From PALSA-612 sp963704335 (lineage in GTDB: Bacteria > Actinomycetota > Thermoleophilia > Gaiellales > Gaiellaceae), in contig OY969889.1 of assembly GCA_963704335.1 (NCBI GenBank), positions 2,790,001 to 2,854,000 of the forward strand: DNA of 64,000 nt, written 5' to 3'. Below the pieces are notes generated by a model, which did not search any database, was not told where the DNA came from, and worked only from the letters and a program-made list of their open reading frames with translations. The number at the start of each line of letters is the position of its first letter. The first letter of the stretch is position 1. Positions 9,901-17,557 of the stretch are shown in pieces. The position numbers were made by a program, and so were the translations under genes.

Positions 9901-10129
9901 CGTCGCGAACGAGCACGTCGCCGAGACCCTGTCGCAGGTTCGAGATGTACGTATGGAGAGTTGAGCGCGCTGCGGTCGTGGGCTCATCACCCCAGACTCC
10001 ATCGATCAGCTCGTCGGTCGCGACCACGTTGCCGGCGTCCGCGGCGAGCAGCGCCAGCGCCCGCCGCTGCTTACGGCCGCCGAGCCGGACCGGGCTGCCG
10101 TCCACCAGGGCTTCGAGCGGTCCGAGCAC
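6986..10129 (-). CDS. SARP/BTAD regulator - class III cyclase - Ser/Thr kinase - NTPase fusion, N-terminal half
   Basis: Domains run in this order. An OmpR-like DNA-binding domain (~1-80) and a BTAD helical repeat (~90-235) make a SARP head. A class III nucleotide cyclase domain follows (~248-410, TFLLSDVEDSTVLWE and VGDGFDIAF). A Ser/Thr kinase is at ~445-700, with VAIKVIRPEL, HRDLKPANVLL and SDFGIAARL. An nSTAND/AAA NTPase begins at ~725, with Walker A GPSGIGKSS (~742) and LLLVVDQFEELF as Walker B. At about 7030-7034 the frame shifts and ends early with an unrelated tail; the natural continuation is in the next frame, through a membrane helix into WD40 repeats. The start is GTG 10129, because no other start lies close upstream. 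The SARP head suggests transcriptional control, possibly gated by nucleotide signals and the propeller. Whether the frameshift is real or a sequencing error cannot be told here. Confidence 0.9.
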   Translation of the reverse strand: MLGPLEALVDGSPVRLGGRKQRRALALLAADAGNVVATDELIDGVWGDEPTTAARSTLHTYISNLRQGLGDVLVRDGGGYRLDVEPEQVDAFVFEQEVSQARELAETDQAQAAQRLRQALALWRGHAYADAGGTLPLDAEAKRLEELRLEAVETRIDAELALGRHAELAGELEVLCEENPLRERFRAQHMLALYRSGRQAEALRAYQKTRAYLADELGLDPSPQLQELEGLILNQDRSLLLDSEPQVQTRTFLLSDVEDSTVLWEVHTAAMRAAMAEHDAIVLGAVEASGGQVVKRVGDGFDIAFADPGSAVSAAQAIQTGLARVDWPETGPLRLRMAIDAGEVEARGGDYFGPVLNRAGRLLAAAHGGQVLVSGEAQAALSAHSGWQAKALGEFRFKGIGAPVAVFQLVVDGLPADFPPLRIDRPLPGAARTGFGRSVRGYELREQVGAGDFGVVYRAYQPSVGREVAIKVIRPELVNQAAFIRRFEAEAQLVAQLEHPHVVSLYDYWRDPDGAYLVMRWLRGGSLRQALDRGPWKLEAASRLLAQVGSALAYAHRQGVVHRDLKPANVLLDEEDHAYLSDFGIAARLSDPDDPRRLVSGSPAYVPPEEVSGDAHTPRSDLYGLGLLTFELVTGKPPPMDGPLPSVAALRPELPAALDAVIGRATALDPGDRYESVDEFLVAFAKAAGTDTPALAETFTPAENPYKGLRAFGESDAEHFFGRDALVDQLVAAVGEHRLVAVVGPSGIGKSSVVKAGLVPALRKGALPGSERWLVADLFPGAYPFEDLAAALLRVAVERPDDLVEDLARDELGIRRVAKEILPPGSELLLVVDQFEELFTLTTDEEVRRRFLDGLTALAADPHSTVRVVVTLRADFLDHPLRYPEFGELLGAGMVTVAAPSEDELAEAIERPAATVGVRFEPGLVSQIVADVHDQPGALPLLQYALTELFAARASDLLTLDGYRATGGVVGALGRRAEELHARLDPPAQRACRQVFLRLVSVDPNGQDTRRRVRRRELRGLELEPDVLDAILAATASTGCSRSTASR

Positions 10130-10339
10130 CCGCAGCTCCAGGCGATCCGTCCCCGCCGTCCTGCTGGATGACGCGGGAGCGCCGACCTTCGCGTTGTGCA
10201 GAGGTCATGCGGTCATCGTAGGAAGCGCCTCTCCAGAAATTCTCCAGCGAGTGTCTCACGGGCAGCGCATTCCGCCAAGCGGTGGGTTCCCTGGAACCTC
10301 TGCTGCTGCACGCCGCCCCGCCCGGCACTGGGTTGCTGA

Positions 10340-10512
10340 TGGGGCCCGCTTGGACTCGAACCAGGGACCGACGGATTATGAGTTGGGAGCCGGCGTCTCG
10401 GTCGGTCTCGGCCCATCTGGGTATTTCGCCGCTATTGAGCGAAATACCGCCCGCGGCGGGCTAACTCATCTCGTGTCATCTCGGCCGGTCTCGTTACCAC
10501 CCTGTTGCCACC
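10340..10512 (-). repeat. attachment-site copy 2: tRNA(CAT) 3' half plus integration arm
   Basis: Bases 10340-10383 repeat the tRNA 3' half with one extra G and one C-to-T change. The right arm contains TCTCGGTCGGTCTCG at 10396 and TCTCGGCCGGTCTCG at 10479, a direct repeat of the kind integrases bind. It ends in TTACCACCCTGTTGCCACC. The 210 bases to the left (10130-10339) are the upstream region of the SARP gene and hold no gene I can support. This copy separates islands C and D. Confidence 0.8.
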
Positions 10513-10539
10513 ATCCCGGCGATGTAGCCGAGCCGATCG

Positions 10540-11379
10540 CTAGCTCAGAGCGCTCGCGTCGCCGCCGACCTTCACGCCGAGCACGCCGTCCAGCCAGGAC
10601 TCGATGGCTGCCGCGATCTCCTCCCAGCCTTCGGCGACCATCATCAGATGTGGTCGGTCGGCGAACTCGATGTAGTCGGTCTGCGCTTCGGACTTTTCGT
10701 ATTTCTTGTACTGCTTGTGAGAGAGCGAGGCAGGAACCGTTTGGTCCTTGTCCGCGCCGATGATGAGCAAGGGCGCACGGTCGCCGCTTTTGAAGTGCAC
10801 CTCAGTGGGTGGGTGTAGGTGGAAGTTGGCGAAGCCGGCCTCGTAGAAGATCTGGCCGCTCTCCGGCACGGCGTACTTCTCGTATCCAGCTGCGGCTTCG
10901 TCGGGTGAGAAGGTGTTCACGAAGCCATAGGTGAACTCCTCGAGCGTGAGCGGGACGACGCCATGCCACCTCGATGGATGGGCGAGGGCCGGAGATGCAG
11001 CCTTGAGCGAGGCGAACGGCAGCACGAGGATGCCCTTGGGCGGCGCCGGGCTCATGGCGACCCCTGCGCGCCCGAGCCCGCGATCGAGCAGTAGCTCGAC
11101 GATCAGGCCGCCGAACGAGTGCCCGATCAGGATTGGGGGCTCGTCGAGGCCGCGAATCTCCGCTTCGTAGTGGTTGACGATCTCGGTCAAGCCGAGACCT
11201 TCGAGCTCATCGGCGTTCTCGCGGAGCTCTGCGACGTCGCCCTCCTTGCGCGGCCATTCGGGTGCAGACACATCGAAGCCTTGGGAGCTGAAGTAATCGG
11301 CGAAGTTCGCCCAGCTACCCGATGAGAGCCAGGCTCCGTGAATCAGCATCATCGGAGTTCGATCGGCGGCAGCTTCCAC
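10540..11379 (-). CDS. alpha/beta-hydrolase fold protein
   Basis: The protein has 279 residues. The N-terminal LIHGAWLSSGSW is the oxyanion-hole HG region. The nucleophile elbow is GHSFGG, the acid is probably in LLIIGADKDQTVP, and the catalytic His is in ADRPHLMMVAEGW. These fit a serine hydrolase of the alpha/beta fold. Close relatives are usually annotated as non-heme chloroperoxidase-like or lipase-like, and the substrate cannot be read from the sequence. There is no signal peptide, so it is cytosolic. It is divergent from the FMN reductase gene at 11461, with an 80-bp shared upstream region. It lies just inside island C, next to attachment-site copy 2. Confidence 0.85.
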   Translation of the reverse strand: MEAAADRTPMMLIHGAWLSSGSWANFADYFSSQGFDVSAPEWPRKEGDVAELRENADELEGLGLTEIVNHYEAEIRGLDEPPILIGHSFGGLIVELLLDRGLGRAGVAMSPAPPKGILVLPFASLKAASPALAHPSRWHGVVPLTLEEFTYGFVNTFSPDEAAAGYEKYAVPESGQIFYEAGFANFHLHPPTEVHFKSGDRAPLLIIGADKDQTVPASLSHKQYKKYEKSEAQTDYIEFADRPHLMMVAEGWEEIAAAIESWLDGVLGVKVGGDASALS

Positions 11380-11460
11380 GGCGGCACCTACGTTGTCGCG
11401 GTCTTGACCACGCTAGCAAACGGCTCTTGCAGCCCACCCGTGCTGTCATGATCCTCGGGC

Positions 11461-12114
11461 GTGAGTGAAGGCACCGCAGTCGAGTCGTGTCGCGTACTCG
11501 TCGTTTCTGCATCGCTCCGCGACGAGTCGCTCAACACGCGTCTCGCTGGAGTGGCGGTCGAGTGCATCGAGGCGGCGGGCCACACGGCTGACTTCGCGTC
11601 GATGCGCGACTTCGAGATGAGCTCGTACGACGGTGACGTGGAACGCAAGGACCGCTTTCCCGCAGGCGCCGAAGCGTTACGGCGGCGCCTGGAGGCGACC
11701 GACGCTTTCGTCATCTCCTCGCCTGAATACAACGCTTCCATCCCGGGAGTGCTCAAGAACGCGATCGACTGGGTCTCCCGCTTTCGTCCTCAGCCGTTCC
11801 ACGAGCGACACGGCTTGCTGCTGTCCGCATCGCCGTCGATGGTCGGCGGGAATCGCGGACTGTGGGCGTTGCGTGTGCCGCTCGAGCATCTTGGCGCCCG
11901 GATCTACCCGGACATGTTCTCGCTTGCCCAGGCGCACCTGGCGTTCGACGATCGGGGACGGCTCGCGGACGAGCGGCTTAAGGAGCGGTTGGAGACGACG
12001 CTCACCGGCTTTCTGGATCTCGCGGAGGCCGCCAAGAAGTATCCGCTCATCAAGACGGCGTGGGTCGAGTTTCTCGGCGAGCGGCCCGACCCGGTTTTCG
12101 ACCGGGTCGAGTAG
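11461..12114 (+). CDS. NADPH-dependent FMN reductase (flavodoxin fold)
   Basis: The protein has 217 residues and starts with GTG 11461. The N-terminal VLVVSASLRDESLNTRLA is the phosphate-binding loop of NADPH-dependent FMN reductases. FVISSPEYNASIPGVLKNAIDWVSR is the other family signature, where the SPEYN...P..LKN..DW pattern lines the flavin site. The enzyme would reduce FMN or quinone-like substrates in the cytosol using NAD(P)H. It is divergent from the hydrolase at 10540, and a shared promoter region is likely. Length and motifs are intact. Confidence 0.9.
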   Translation: MSEGTAVESCRVLVVSASLRDESLNTRLAGVAVECIEAAGHTADFASMRDFEMSSYDGDVERKDRFPAGAEALRRRLEATDAFVISSPEYNASIPGVLKNAIDWVSRFRPQPFHERHGLLLSASPSMVGGNRGLWALRVPLEHLGARIYPDMFSLAQAHLAFDDRGRLADERLKERLETTLTGFLDLAEAAKKYPLIKTAWVEFLGERPDPVFDRVE

Positions 12115-12299
12115 GACGCCAACGGGTCCATGCCGGGCGGATTCCGCACACTCCGAAAACTTCCGTTGCGGCTTAGGCCGACTTTGCAGAATCTCACCGG
12201 GCGTGCATTCACACAACGGCAAGAAGTCAGGGTTGTTGAGAGCGGCTCTTGGGATGCCTGCGCGCGGCCCATGGCGCAGCGTTTGCCGCGTCCGTCATC

Positions 12300-13649
12300 A
12301 TGAAATCGCCCATGAAGCCGCGCATCTTCCTCGGGTCGTCGGGCAAGCAAGCCACACTGCTCGAGGCGATCACGCGCGGGCTCGAGGACCTCGTCGACGT
12401 TGAGCCGTGGACGACCACGTTCAACCCGGGCCGGTCCACCCTCGACCGGCTCGTCGAGCTCTCCCAGGAGGTCGATTTCGCCGCGTTCGTGTTCGCCCAG
12501 GACGACTGGACCACGACCGATGCGTCCCAGTCCGGCGAGGCGTCGCCGCGCGACAACGTGGTGTTCGAGGCCGGGCTGTTCGGCGGTTCGCTGGGCATCA
12601 GGCGCACGTTCATCCTCCACGCGCATGGTTCGAAGCTGCCGAGTGACCTGCTCGGGCTGACCTCCGTCCGCTACGACCCGGCCGGAAGCGGCCGAGCTCG
12701 CCGACATCCTGCTCGCTTCGGTGACATCGGTCGCCGACGCGTGCGGTCGCCTGATCATCGTCCCCTACGGGCCGCTGCACGGGTTCCCGTTCCAGGTGCT
12801 GCCGCTTCATGGACGGGCTCTCGGCGAGACCCACATCGTGTCCTACCTTCCGGCGGCAGCACTCTTGCTAGGCGCCACCGTCGACGAGCCGGTCGCGGGA
12901 GGCCGGGCCCTGGTCGTCGGCGATCCGGCGTTCGACGCGGCGGCAAAGCCGTCACTCAAGCGGCTGCCGGGTGCGGCGATCGAGGCGATGTCCGTTGCCG
13001 AGACGCACGGCGTTCATCCTCTGATCGGATCCGACGCTGCGGAGGAGGCGATTCGCCGCGACCTGGCGGACGCCGATCTCGTTCACCTCGCCGCACACGG
13101 ACGGCTTGACCCAATCGCTCCCAGCGATTCGTCGATTGTCCTCGCCGGTCACGACGAGCTGACCGTCTCCGATCTCGTGGGACTGCAGATCGACGCCGAG
13201 CTCGCCGTGCTTTCGGCCTGCGACAGCGGCCGGGGCGCAGCGAGCCTTGGCGGCGACGTGGTGGGACTTGCCCGCGGCCCGATCGCAGCTGGAGCACGTC
13301 GATCGGTCGTGTCACTGTGGCCGGTCGACGACGCGCCGGCGTGCGCGACGATGAGCCTGTTCCACGAGCACCTCGCGGGAGGCATGTCCGCCGCGGCGGC
13401 GCTGCACGCCGCACAACACGCGATACGTGCGATGTCAGGTGACGACATCGCCGCGCGCTACGTCGAGCTCGGCGGCGACCCAGGTGAGACAGGGGCGACA
13501 CGCCGGCGTGGCGCCCGTCCGCCGACCTAGCGCCGTCGCTACCGCTCGATGACGAGTTCGTCGACGACCTTGCCGACGATGAACCTGTGGATGCGCTGAG
13601 CGGAGAGCTTGCCCGTGTCTGGGCGCCGTTCATCGTTGTCGGCGTCTAG
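12300..13649 (+). pseudogene. TIR-CHAT protein, interrupted by two frame breaks
   Basis: From ATG 12300 the first ~128 residues are a TIR domain of the Cap12/PCTIR type: PRIFLGSSGKQATLLEAI, then DFAAFVFAQDDW, then RDNVVFEAGLFGG with the likely catalytic Glu, then SKLPSDLLGLTSVRYD. At about 12676-12690 the sense moves to the next frame. It reads RPEAAELADILLASV, then RLIIVPYGPLHGFPF, then VHLAAHGRLDP (catalytic His), then AVLSACDSGRG (catalytic Cys). This is a CHAT caspase-like protease. A second break near 13491-13497 moves the sense again. It ends with GELARVWAPFIVVGV, the usual CHAT C-terminus, and a TAG at 13647. TIR domains usually degrade NAD and CHAT domains cut proteins, and both act as effectors in bacterial immunity. 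Joining them in one chain, or fusion of two genes by deletion, is inference. An upstream start at 12249 adds 17 residues that look non-native. Confidence 0.75.
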
Positions 13650-13721
13650 CCGGCACCGGCGCGTTGCAAGACTCAGCAGTGACTACTCCATCGGGAGCGA
13701 GGAGTGACTGTCTGGCCTGTT

Positions 13722-14287
13722 GAGTCGAGACAGTCACCTATGATCGCCCCGCCATCGCGCCCTTCCGCTACGGACACGACGATCTTGAACATCCACTCGA
13801 CTGGGTCCTACTTCAGAACGGCCCTGTCACGCTCTACCGCAAGCGCGACGGCTTGGACGAGGATGTCGCCGGGCTCCGCGAGCTCGGATATGAGATTCAC
13901 CGGTTCGACTGCTCGACGTGGAAGTCGTACAGGAAAATGAATAAGAGCTTCAAGCGCGAGCTTCCGGGCTTCGCCGATTACTGCGGCGACAACTCCGACG
14001 CTCTTCGTGACTGCCTTACCGATCTGAACGTCCCTGAAGAGGGCGGGATGACGGTGGTCTTCGAGAACTTCCTTCAGCACCGCGCCGACGGCGACGTGAT
14101 GCTCGATGCATTCGCCGACGCGTCACGTCTATGGTCTCTGTTCGGACGAAGGCTGATCGTGTTGGTCCAGGTTGACGACCCGAGCTACGTTGGCCCGCCA
14201 GATCTCGGAGCTACACCAGCGGAGTGGAATGGGCGTGAATGGATGACTAAAGACCGCCACGACCCGTCCGAGTTGAGCCGCGGCTGA
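13722..14287 (+). CDS. barstar-like (barnase inhibitor) protein, 5' end unclear
   Basis: The core FDCSTWKSYRKMNKSF, then GDNSDALRDCLTDL, then GGMTVVFENF and RRLIVLVQVDD is the barstar fold, which normally neutralises a partner ribonuclease. The only start in the frame is TTG 13853. The upstream in-frame sequence HPLDWVLLQNGPVTLYRKRD also looks like the barstar family and reaches back to a stop at 13719. No ATG, GTG or TTG lies between, so the true 5' end is probably broken, perhaps by a shift from the ATG at 13740 in another frame. No ribonuclease toxin gene lies beside it. It is therefore an orphan immunity protein or a decaying remnant inside island C. Confidence 0.7.
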
Positions 14288-14316
14288 CCTCTTTTCTGCC
14301 GCTAGCTTGTCGGACC

Positions 14317-14646
14317 ATGAGAAGCCGCATCATGTACATCGAGCGAAAGGAGGAGAGCCTGAGCGGGCCCGCTCGCATTGGTCGCGTCTCCTTCTCGAAA
14401 AGGGGCAGAACGCTGCACTATGGCGGTAGAGCGTTCCAGAGCCTGAAGGGGGGAGGATTCAAGGCGAACTACTTCGACGTTGAGACCGGCGCGTGGTACT
14501 GGATCTCGGGCTGTAAGAAGAATGGTGCAGACCGGCTCTACGGCGAGGGGACTCCCGTCGAGATCGACGACGACGTTCGCGAGGAGTATTGGAGGGAGAT
14601 CCGCGGGGCGCCCGGGCGAAGGCACGAGTCCGTCGCGAACCGCTAA
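14317..14646 (+). CDS. small conserved protein of unknown function (109 aa)
   Basis: The protein has conserved-looking segments MYIERKEESLSGPARIGRV, YGGRAFQSLKGGGFKANYFD and WISGCKKNGADRLYGE, then EIDDDVREEYW. I recall similar ~100-residue proteins scattered through bacteria without an experimental function; some carry a misleading deoxyxylulose-phosphate synthase label that the sequence does not support. It is beta-rich and cytosolic, with no signal peptide. The start ATG 14317 is followed by a second in-frame ATG six codons later. It sits at the right end of island C, 35 bp before attachment-site copy 3. Confidence 0.75.
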   Translation: MRSRIMYIERKEESLSGPARIGRVSFSKRGRTLHYGGRAFQSLKGGGFKANYFDVETGAWYWISGCKKNGADRLYGEGTPVEIDDDVREEYWREIRGAPGRRHESVANR

Positions 14647-14681
14647 CCGGCACCGGGCGGCCGAGCTTGCGCCGGATCAGA

Positions 14682-14853
14682 TGGGCCCGCCTGGACTCGA
14701 ACCAGGGACCGACGGATTATGAGTTGAAGGACGTCGTCTCGGCCGGTCTCGGCCTGTCTGGGTATTTCCGCGCCATTGAGCGAAATCACGTCCGCGGCGG
14801 GATAACCCATCTCGTGTCATCTCGGCCCGTCTCGTTGCCACCCTGTTACCACC
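14682..14853 (-). repeat. attachment-site copy 3: tRNA(CAT) 3' half plus integration arm
   Basis: Bases 14682-14724 repeat the tRNA 3' half exactly as in copy 1. The right arm carries TCTCGGCCGGTCTCG soon after the core and a near-copy (TCTCGGCCCGTCTCG) further on. It ends in TTGCCACCCTGTTACCACC. It separates islands B and C. Apparent open frames here that read GPPGLEPGTDGL or ARLDSNQGPTDYEL are only antisense tRNA sequence. Confidence 0.8.
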
Positions 14854-14913
14854 GGGAGCGAGTGGTAGAGCTGCGTTAGCGCCACGTTGGCGTACGAGCG
14901 TTAGTTTGTCGCC

Positions 14914-15912
14914 GTGACTCACGCGCAGCCGAGCTCTCCCGTATTTCCGCAGCTAGGAGGCGTCGACTTCCGCGCCTTCCGAGGCGAGTCCGACTACTCG
15001 GAGATCGCTCGCATCTTCACAGCCTGCGCTAAAGGCCAGGGCAGCGACCGCGTAGCGACCGCCGAAGGGATTGCGGCGATGTACGAGCATCTCGAGCGCT
15101 CCGATCTCACACGGGACTTCCTCGTCGCCGAGGTCAACGCTCGCGCCGTCGCATACAGCCGCGTCGAGTGGGGTCAGGAAGCCGACGGCCCGTGCGTCTA
15201 CTTTCAGATCTGCTTCGTCGACCCTGGGTTTGGTGGCCGCGGCATCGGTTCTGCTCTGCTCGCCTGGAACGAGCAGCGCCTCCGCGAGATCGCAGCCGAG
15301 CACGACGCGCCCGAGAAGGTGCTCCAGACATGGGTCGATGACCGCGACGCGGCCGCTACTACCCTGTTCCGCGACGCAGGCTTCGAGCCTTTCACGTACT
15401 CGGCTGAGATGGTGCGGCCCTCTGTCGACGACCTTCCAGACCATCGGCTCCCCGACGGTCTCGAGATCCGAACGGTGAGCGACGATCAGTTGCGGACGAT
15501 CTGGAAGGCCGAGGCGGAGGCGTTCCGCGACCACTGGGGTTACATCGAGCCGACGGAAGACTCGTACGCAAGCTGGCTCGCGTTCCCGTACAACGACCCG
15601 ACCCTTTGGAAGGTCGCCTGGGACGGCGAAAATGTAGCCGGGCAAGTGCGGTCGTTCATCGATACGGCACAGAACAAGGAATACGACCGTCGGCGCGGCT
15701 ACACCGAATCCATCTCGACCGCACGACGCTGGCGCGCACGTGGCGTCGCGAAGGCGCTCATCGTCGAGAGCATCCGCGAGCTCGCAGCACGTGGGATGAC
15801 GGAGGTCGCACTCGGGGTGCACACAGAGAACCCCAACGGCGCCTTCGATCTATACGCGGGACTCGGCTATGAGGTCGTCTCCAGATCGACGACATACCGC
15901 AAGCCGCTGTGA
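14914..15912 (+). CDS. tandem GNAT N-acetyltransferase
   Basis: The protein has 332 residues with two GNAT domains. The first spans ~15-170 and contains the acetyl-CoA loop VDPGFGGRGIGSALLAW. The second spans ~185-330 and contains ISTARRWRARGVAKALIV and ENPNGAFDLYAGLGYEVV. Two-domain GNATs of this shape include mycothiol synthase and many uncharacterised actinobacterial enzymes, and the substrate here is unknown. The start is GTG 14914. It is the first gene of island B, and its promoter must lie in the 60 bp after the attachment arm. Confidence 0.88.
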   Translation: MTHAQPSSPVFPQLGGVDFRAFRGESDYSEIARIFTACAKGQGSDRVATAEGIAAMYEHLERSDLTRDFLVAEVNARAVAYSRVEWGQEADGPCVYFQICFVDPGFGGRGIGSALLAWNEQRLREIAAEHDAPEKVLQTWVDDRDAAATTLFRDAGFEPFTYSAEMVRPSVDDLPDHRLPDGLEIRTVSDDQLRTIWKAEAEAFRDHWGYIEPTEDSYASWLAFPYNDPTLWKVAWDGENVAGQVRSFIDTAQNKEYDRRRGYTESISTARRWRARGVAKALIVESIRELAARGMTEVALGVHTENPNGAFDLYAGLGYEVVSRSTTYRKPL

Positions 15913-16025
15913 GCGGCGCCCCGCGTCAGTCTGACCAACCGCAACTGAAGCCGGGAATACGACCAAGCGACGCATCCCACTGTCAGGGCTCGAACGTCAA
16001 TAGGACAGCGTGCTGGAGATTGTGG

Positions 16026-16121
16026 TCAACGTGCCAGCTCGCGTTCCTGCGAGGAACTCGGCGGTGCTATGAGGTTCCTGCCGCGTCCCATGTTGCCCGC
16101 GCCGACGATCGTGACCTTCAT
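16026..16121 (-). pseudogene. remnant: first residues of an NADPH:F420 oxidoreductase-like NAD(P)-binding protein
   Basis: A strong ribosome-binding site (GAGGAGGTGGACGG) precedes ATG 16121. The frame then reads MKVTIVGAGNMGRG, the dinucleotide-binding start typical of F420-dependent NADP reductase-like proteins. After about 14 residues the sequence loses sense and stops at 16026. This looks like a gene cut off just after its start. The rest of the 15913-16204 stretch holds nothing else I can name. Confidence 0.5.
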
Positions 16122-16204
16122 CCGTCCACCTCCTCAGGTGAGCAAGGGCGCATGATCTGAGCTCCTTGATCGTACTGCGAGCGAGGCGCTGGCATGATGC
16201 CGAC

Positions 16205-16669
16205 GTGTCAGCGGCTGGCCAGACACGGCTCCTGATCGCTACCGGCGAGGCTGCCGCAAACGTCGACGAGCTTCCGCCACTCATCCGCACGCTCGTCCAG
16301 AGCGCGTCGGAGATCCGCGTCATCACGCCGATTCTCGTCAGCCGGCTTCGGTGGCTCGCCTCGGACACGGACCGCGCGCGGTACGAGGCGGACGAGCGCC
16401 TCGGAGTGGTCCTCGGCCACATCGAAGCCCTCGCGCCCGAAGCGGAGACTCGGGTGCAGATCGGTGACGAGACGCCGCTGACGGCGTTCGACGACGCGAT
16501 CCGCTCGTTCCGGCCGGATCACGTCCTCATCGCCCTGCGAAGCACGGATCACGATGCCTGGCAGGAGCGCGGCCTGATCGACGCTCTCCGCTCGGCGTTC
16601 CACATCCCGATGACGATCTTCGAGATCGACCGGGCCGGGCGCGTCCCGCTCGCCGAGCCACAGGACTGA
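16205..16669 (+). CDS. universal-stress-protein-like small protein
   Basis: From GTG 16205 the protein has 154 residues. It begins with RLLIATGEAA, has a middle helix ESA..IRVITPILVSRLRWL, and ends with FRPDHVLIALRSTDHDAWQE and FHIPMTIFEID. The alternating beta-alpha pattern resembles a universal-stress-protein fold, but the nucleotide-binding G-rich motif is not conserved. A start at 16166 would add 13 residues with no family likeness. The function is unknown. It is one of several USP-like genes in island B (also 19970 and 35004). Confidence 0.7.
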   Translation: MSAAGQTRLLIATGEAAANVDELPPLIRTLVQSASEIRVITPILVSRLRWLASDTDRARYEADERLGVVLGHIEALAPEAETRVQIGDETPLTAFDDAIRSFRPDHVLIALRSTDHDAWQERGLIDALRSAFHIPMTIFEIDRAGRVPLAEPQD

Positions 16670-16700
16670 GCGCTAGGAGAAGGAGTGCCGCCGCGTAAGG

Positions 16701-17095
16701 TCATCGCGTGCCGCGCCCGCCCGGCCTGAGGTCGAGGCCGCGCAGCAGCTGCGCGTTGAGGGCAACGACGATCGTGGAAAGGCTCATCAGCAGCGCGCCG
16801 ACAGCCGGCGGCATCGTGATCCCCCACGGCTCGAGGACGCCTGCCGCTAGCGGGATCGCCACGATGTTGTAGCCGGCACGACCGGGATCGCGACGATCAG
16901 CGTGATCCAGAAGCGGCGCTTGTACACGTCAGCGTGAGCCGCGTGTGCGGTGTGGTCCTGTTCGGCGGCGTGACCTGCGTGCTCGCCACCAGCGCGGTTC
17001 AGGTCGTGCTCGCGCTCTCCTCCCCGGACCTCCGGACCGTCGAGGGCGCCGTTCCCCGAGTCGTGCCCGTCGTGGTGCTCCACCGTGCCTTTCAT
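16701..17095 (-). pseudogene. copper/heavy-metal P-type ATPase with its core deleted
   Basis: From ATG 17095 the frame encodes a His-rich N-terminus (EHHDGHDSG, HAGHAAEQDHTAHAAHADVY) and KRRFWITLIVAIPVV. This is the start of a CopB-like P1B-type metal pump. Near 16870-16880 the frame changes. It continues as GYNIVAIPLAAGV, then PWGITMPPAVGALLMS, then STIVVALNAQLLR, which is the C-terminal end of the same family. The several hundred residues between, including the phosphorylation DKTGT and metal-binding CPC-type motifs, are absent. The two ends are fused, so the gene cannot make a working pump. Confidence 0.75.
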
Positions 17096-17344
17096 GTTGT
17101 CACTCGTAGCGCCGACCGCGCTTCGCAGGAGCTTTCGGGTGAGTGGAGACGATCGAGTGTCTCGAGCACGTTTCACGTCGGTCGCCTGCGAGCTCGCGTC
17201 GAGCACTGAAGCGCGCAGCAGTTGCCGGAAATGAGGGGTCACCGACGCGAAAGTGCACTCTGTACCCCAAGGCGGTAGCTCGCCTGGCGAGCGAATCTGT
17301 ACCCAAGTTGTTCGCACGCCTGAGGCGGCCACTAATAGAAGGAG

Positions 17345-17467
17345 ATGATTGTCGTGAGCGTCCTCTTGATCCTGACGTTCCTCGTGCTCATCGGACCGCT
17401 GTCTTGCTTCTTCGGCGCCGACTCTCGGAGGTCGTCTGACCGAGGGTGGGTCTGCGCAGGCCGCTGA
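17345..17467 (+). CDS. predicted 40-residue single-span membrane protein
   Basis: ATG 17345 directly follows AGAAGGAG; GTG 17354, nine bases further on, is the better-spaced start. The product is one hydrophobic helix (VSVLLILTFLVLIGPLSCFF) followed by a short charged tail (GADSRRSSDRGW). The good ribosome-binding site, clear membrane helix and position 90 bp upstream of the Rieske gene support a real small protein. The function is unknown. Confidence 0.5.
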   Translation: MIVVSVLLILTFLVLIGPLSCFFGADSRRSSDRGWVCAGR

Positions 17468-17557
17468 TCGGGAGGGCGGCAGACTTGCCGAACAGATGTT
17501 TTCGTAGGCTCACCGCCTGAGCTGTGAACGAAAGCACAAGAAAGGAAGGAGCGAAGA

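Noticed and set aside
14589..14879. Open frames reading ARLDSNQGPTDYEL or GLEPGTDGL near each tRNA-like repeat
   Set aside because: They are antisense translations of the tRNA 3' half in the attachment sites. Such peptides are a familiar annotation artefact.
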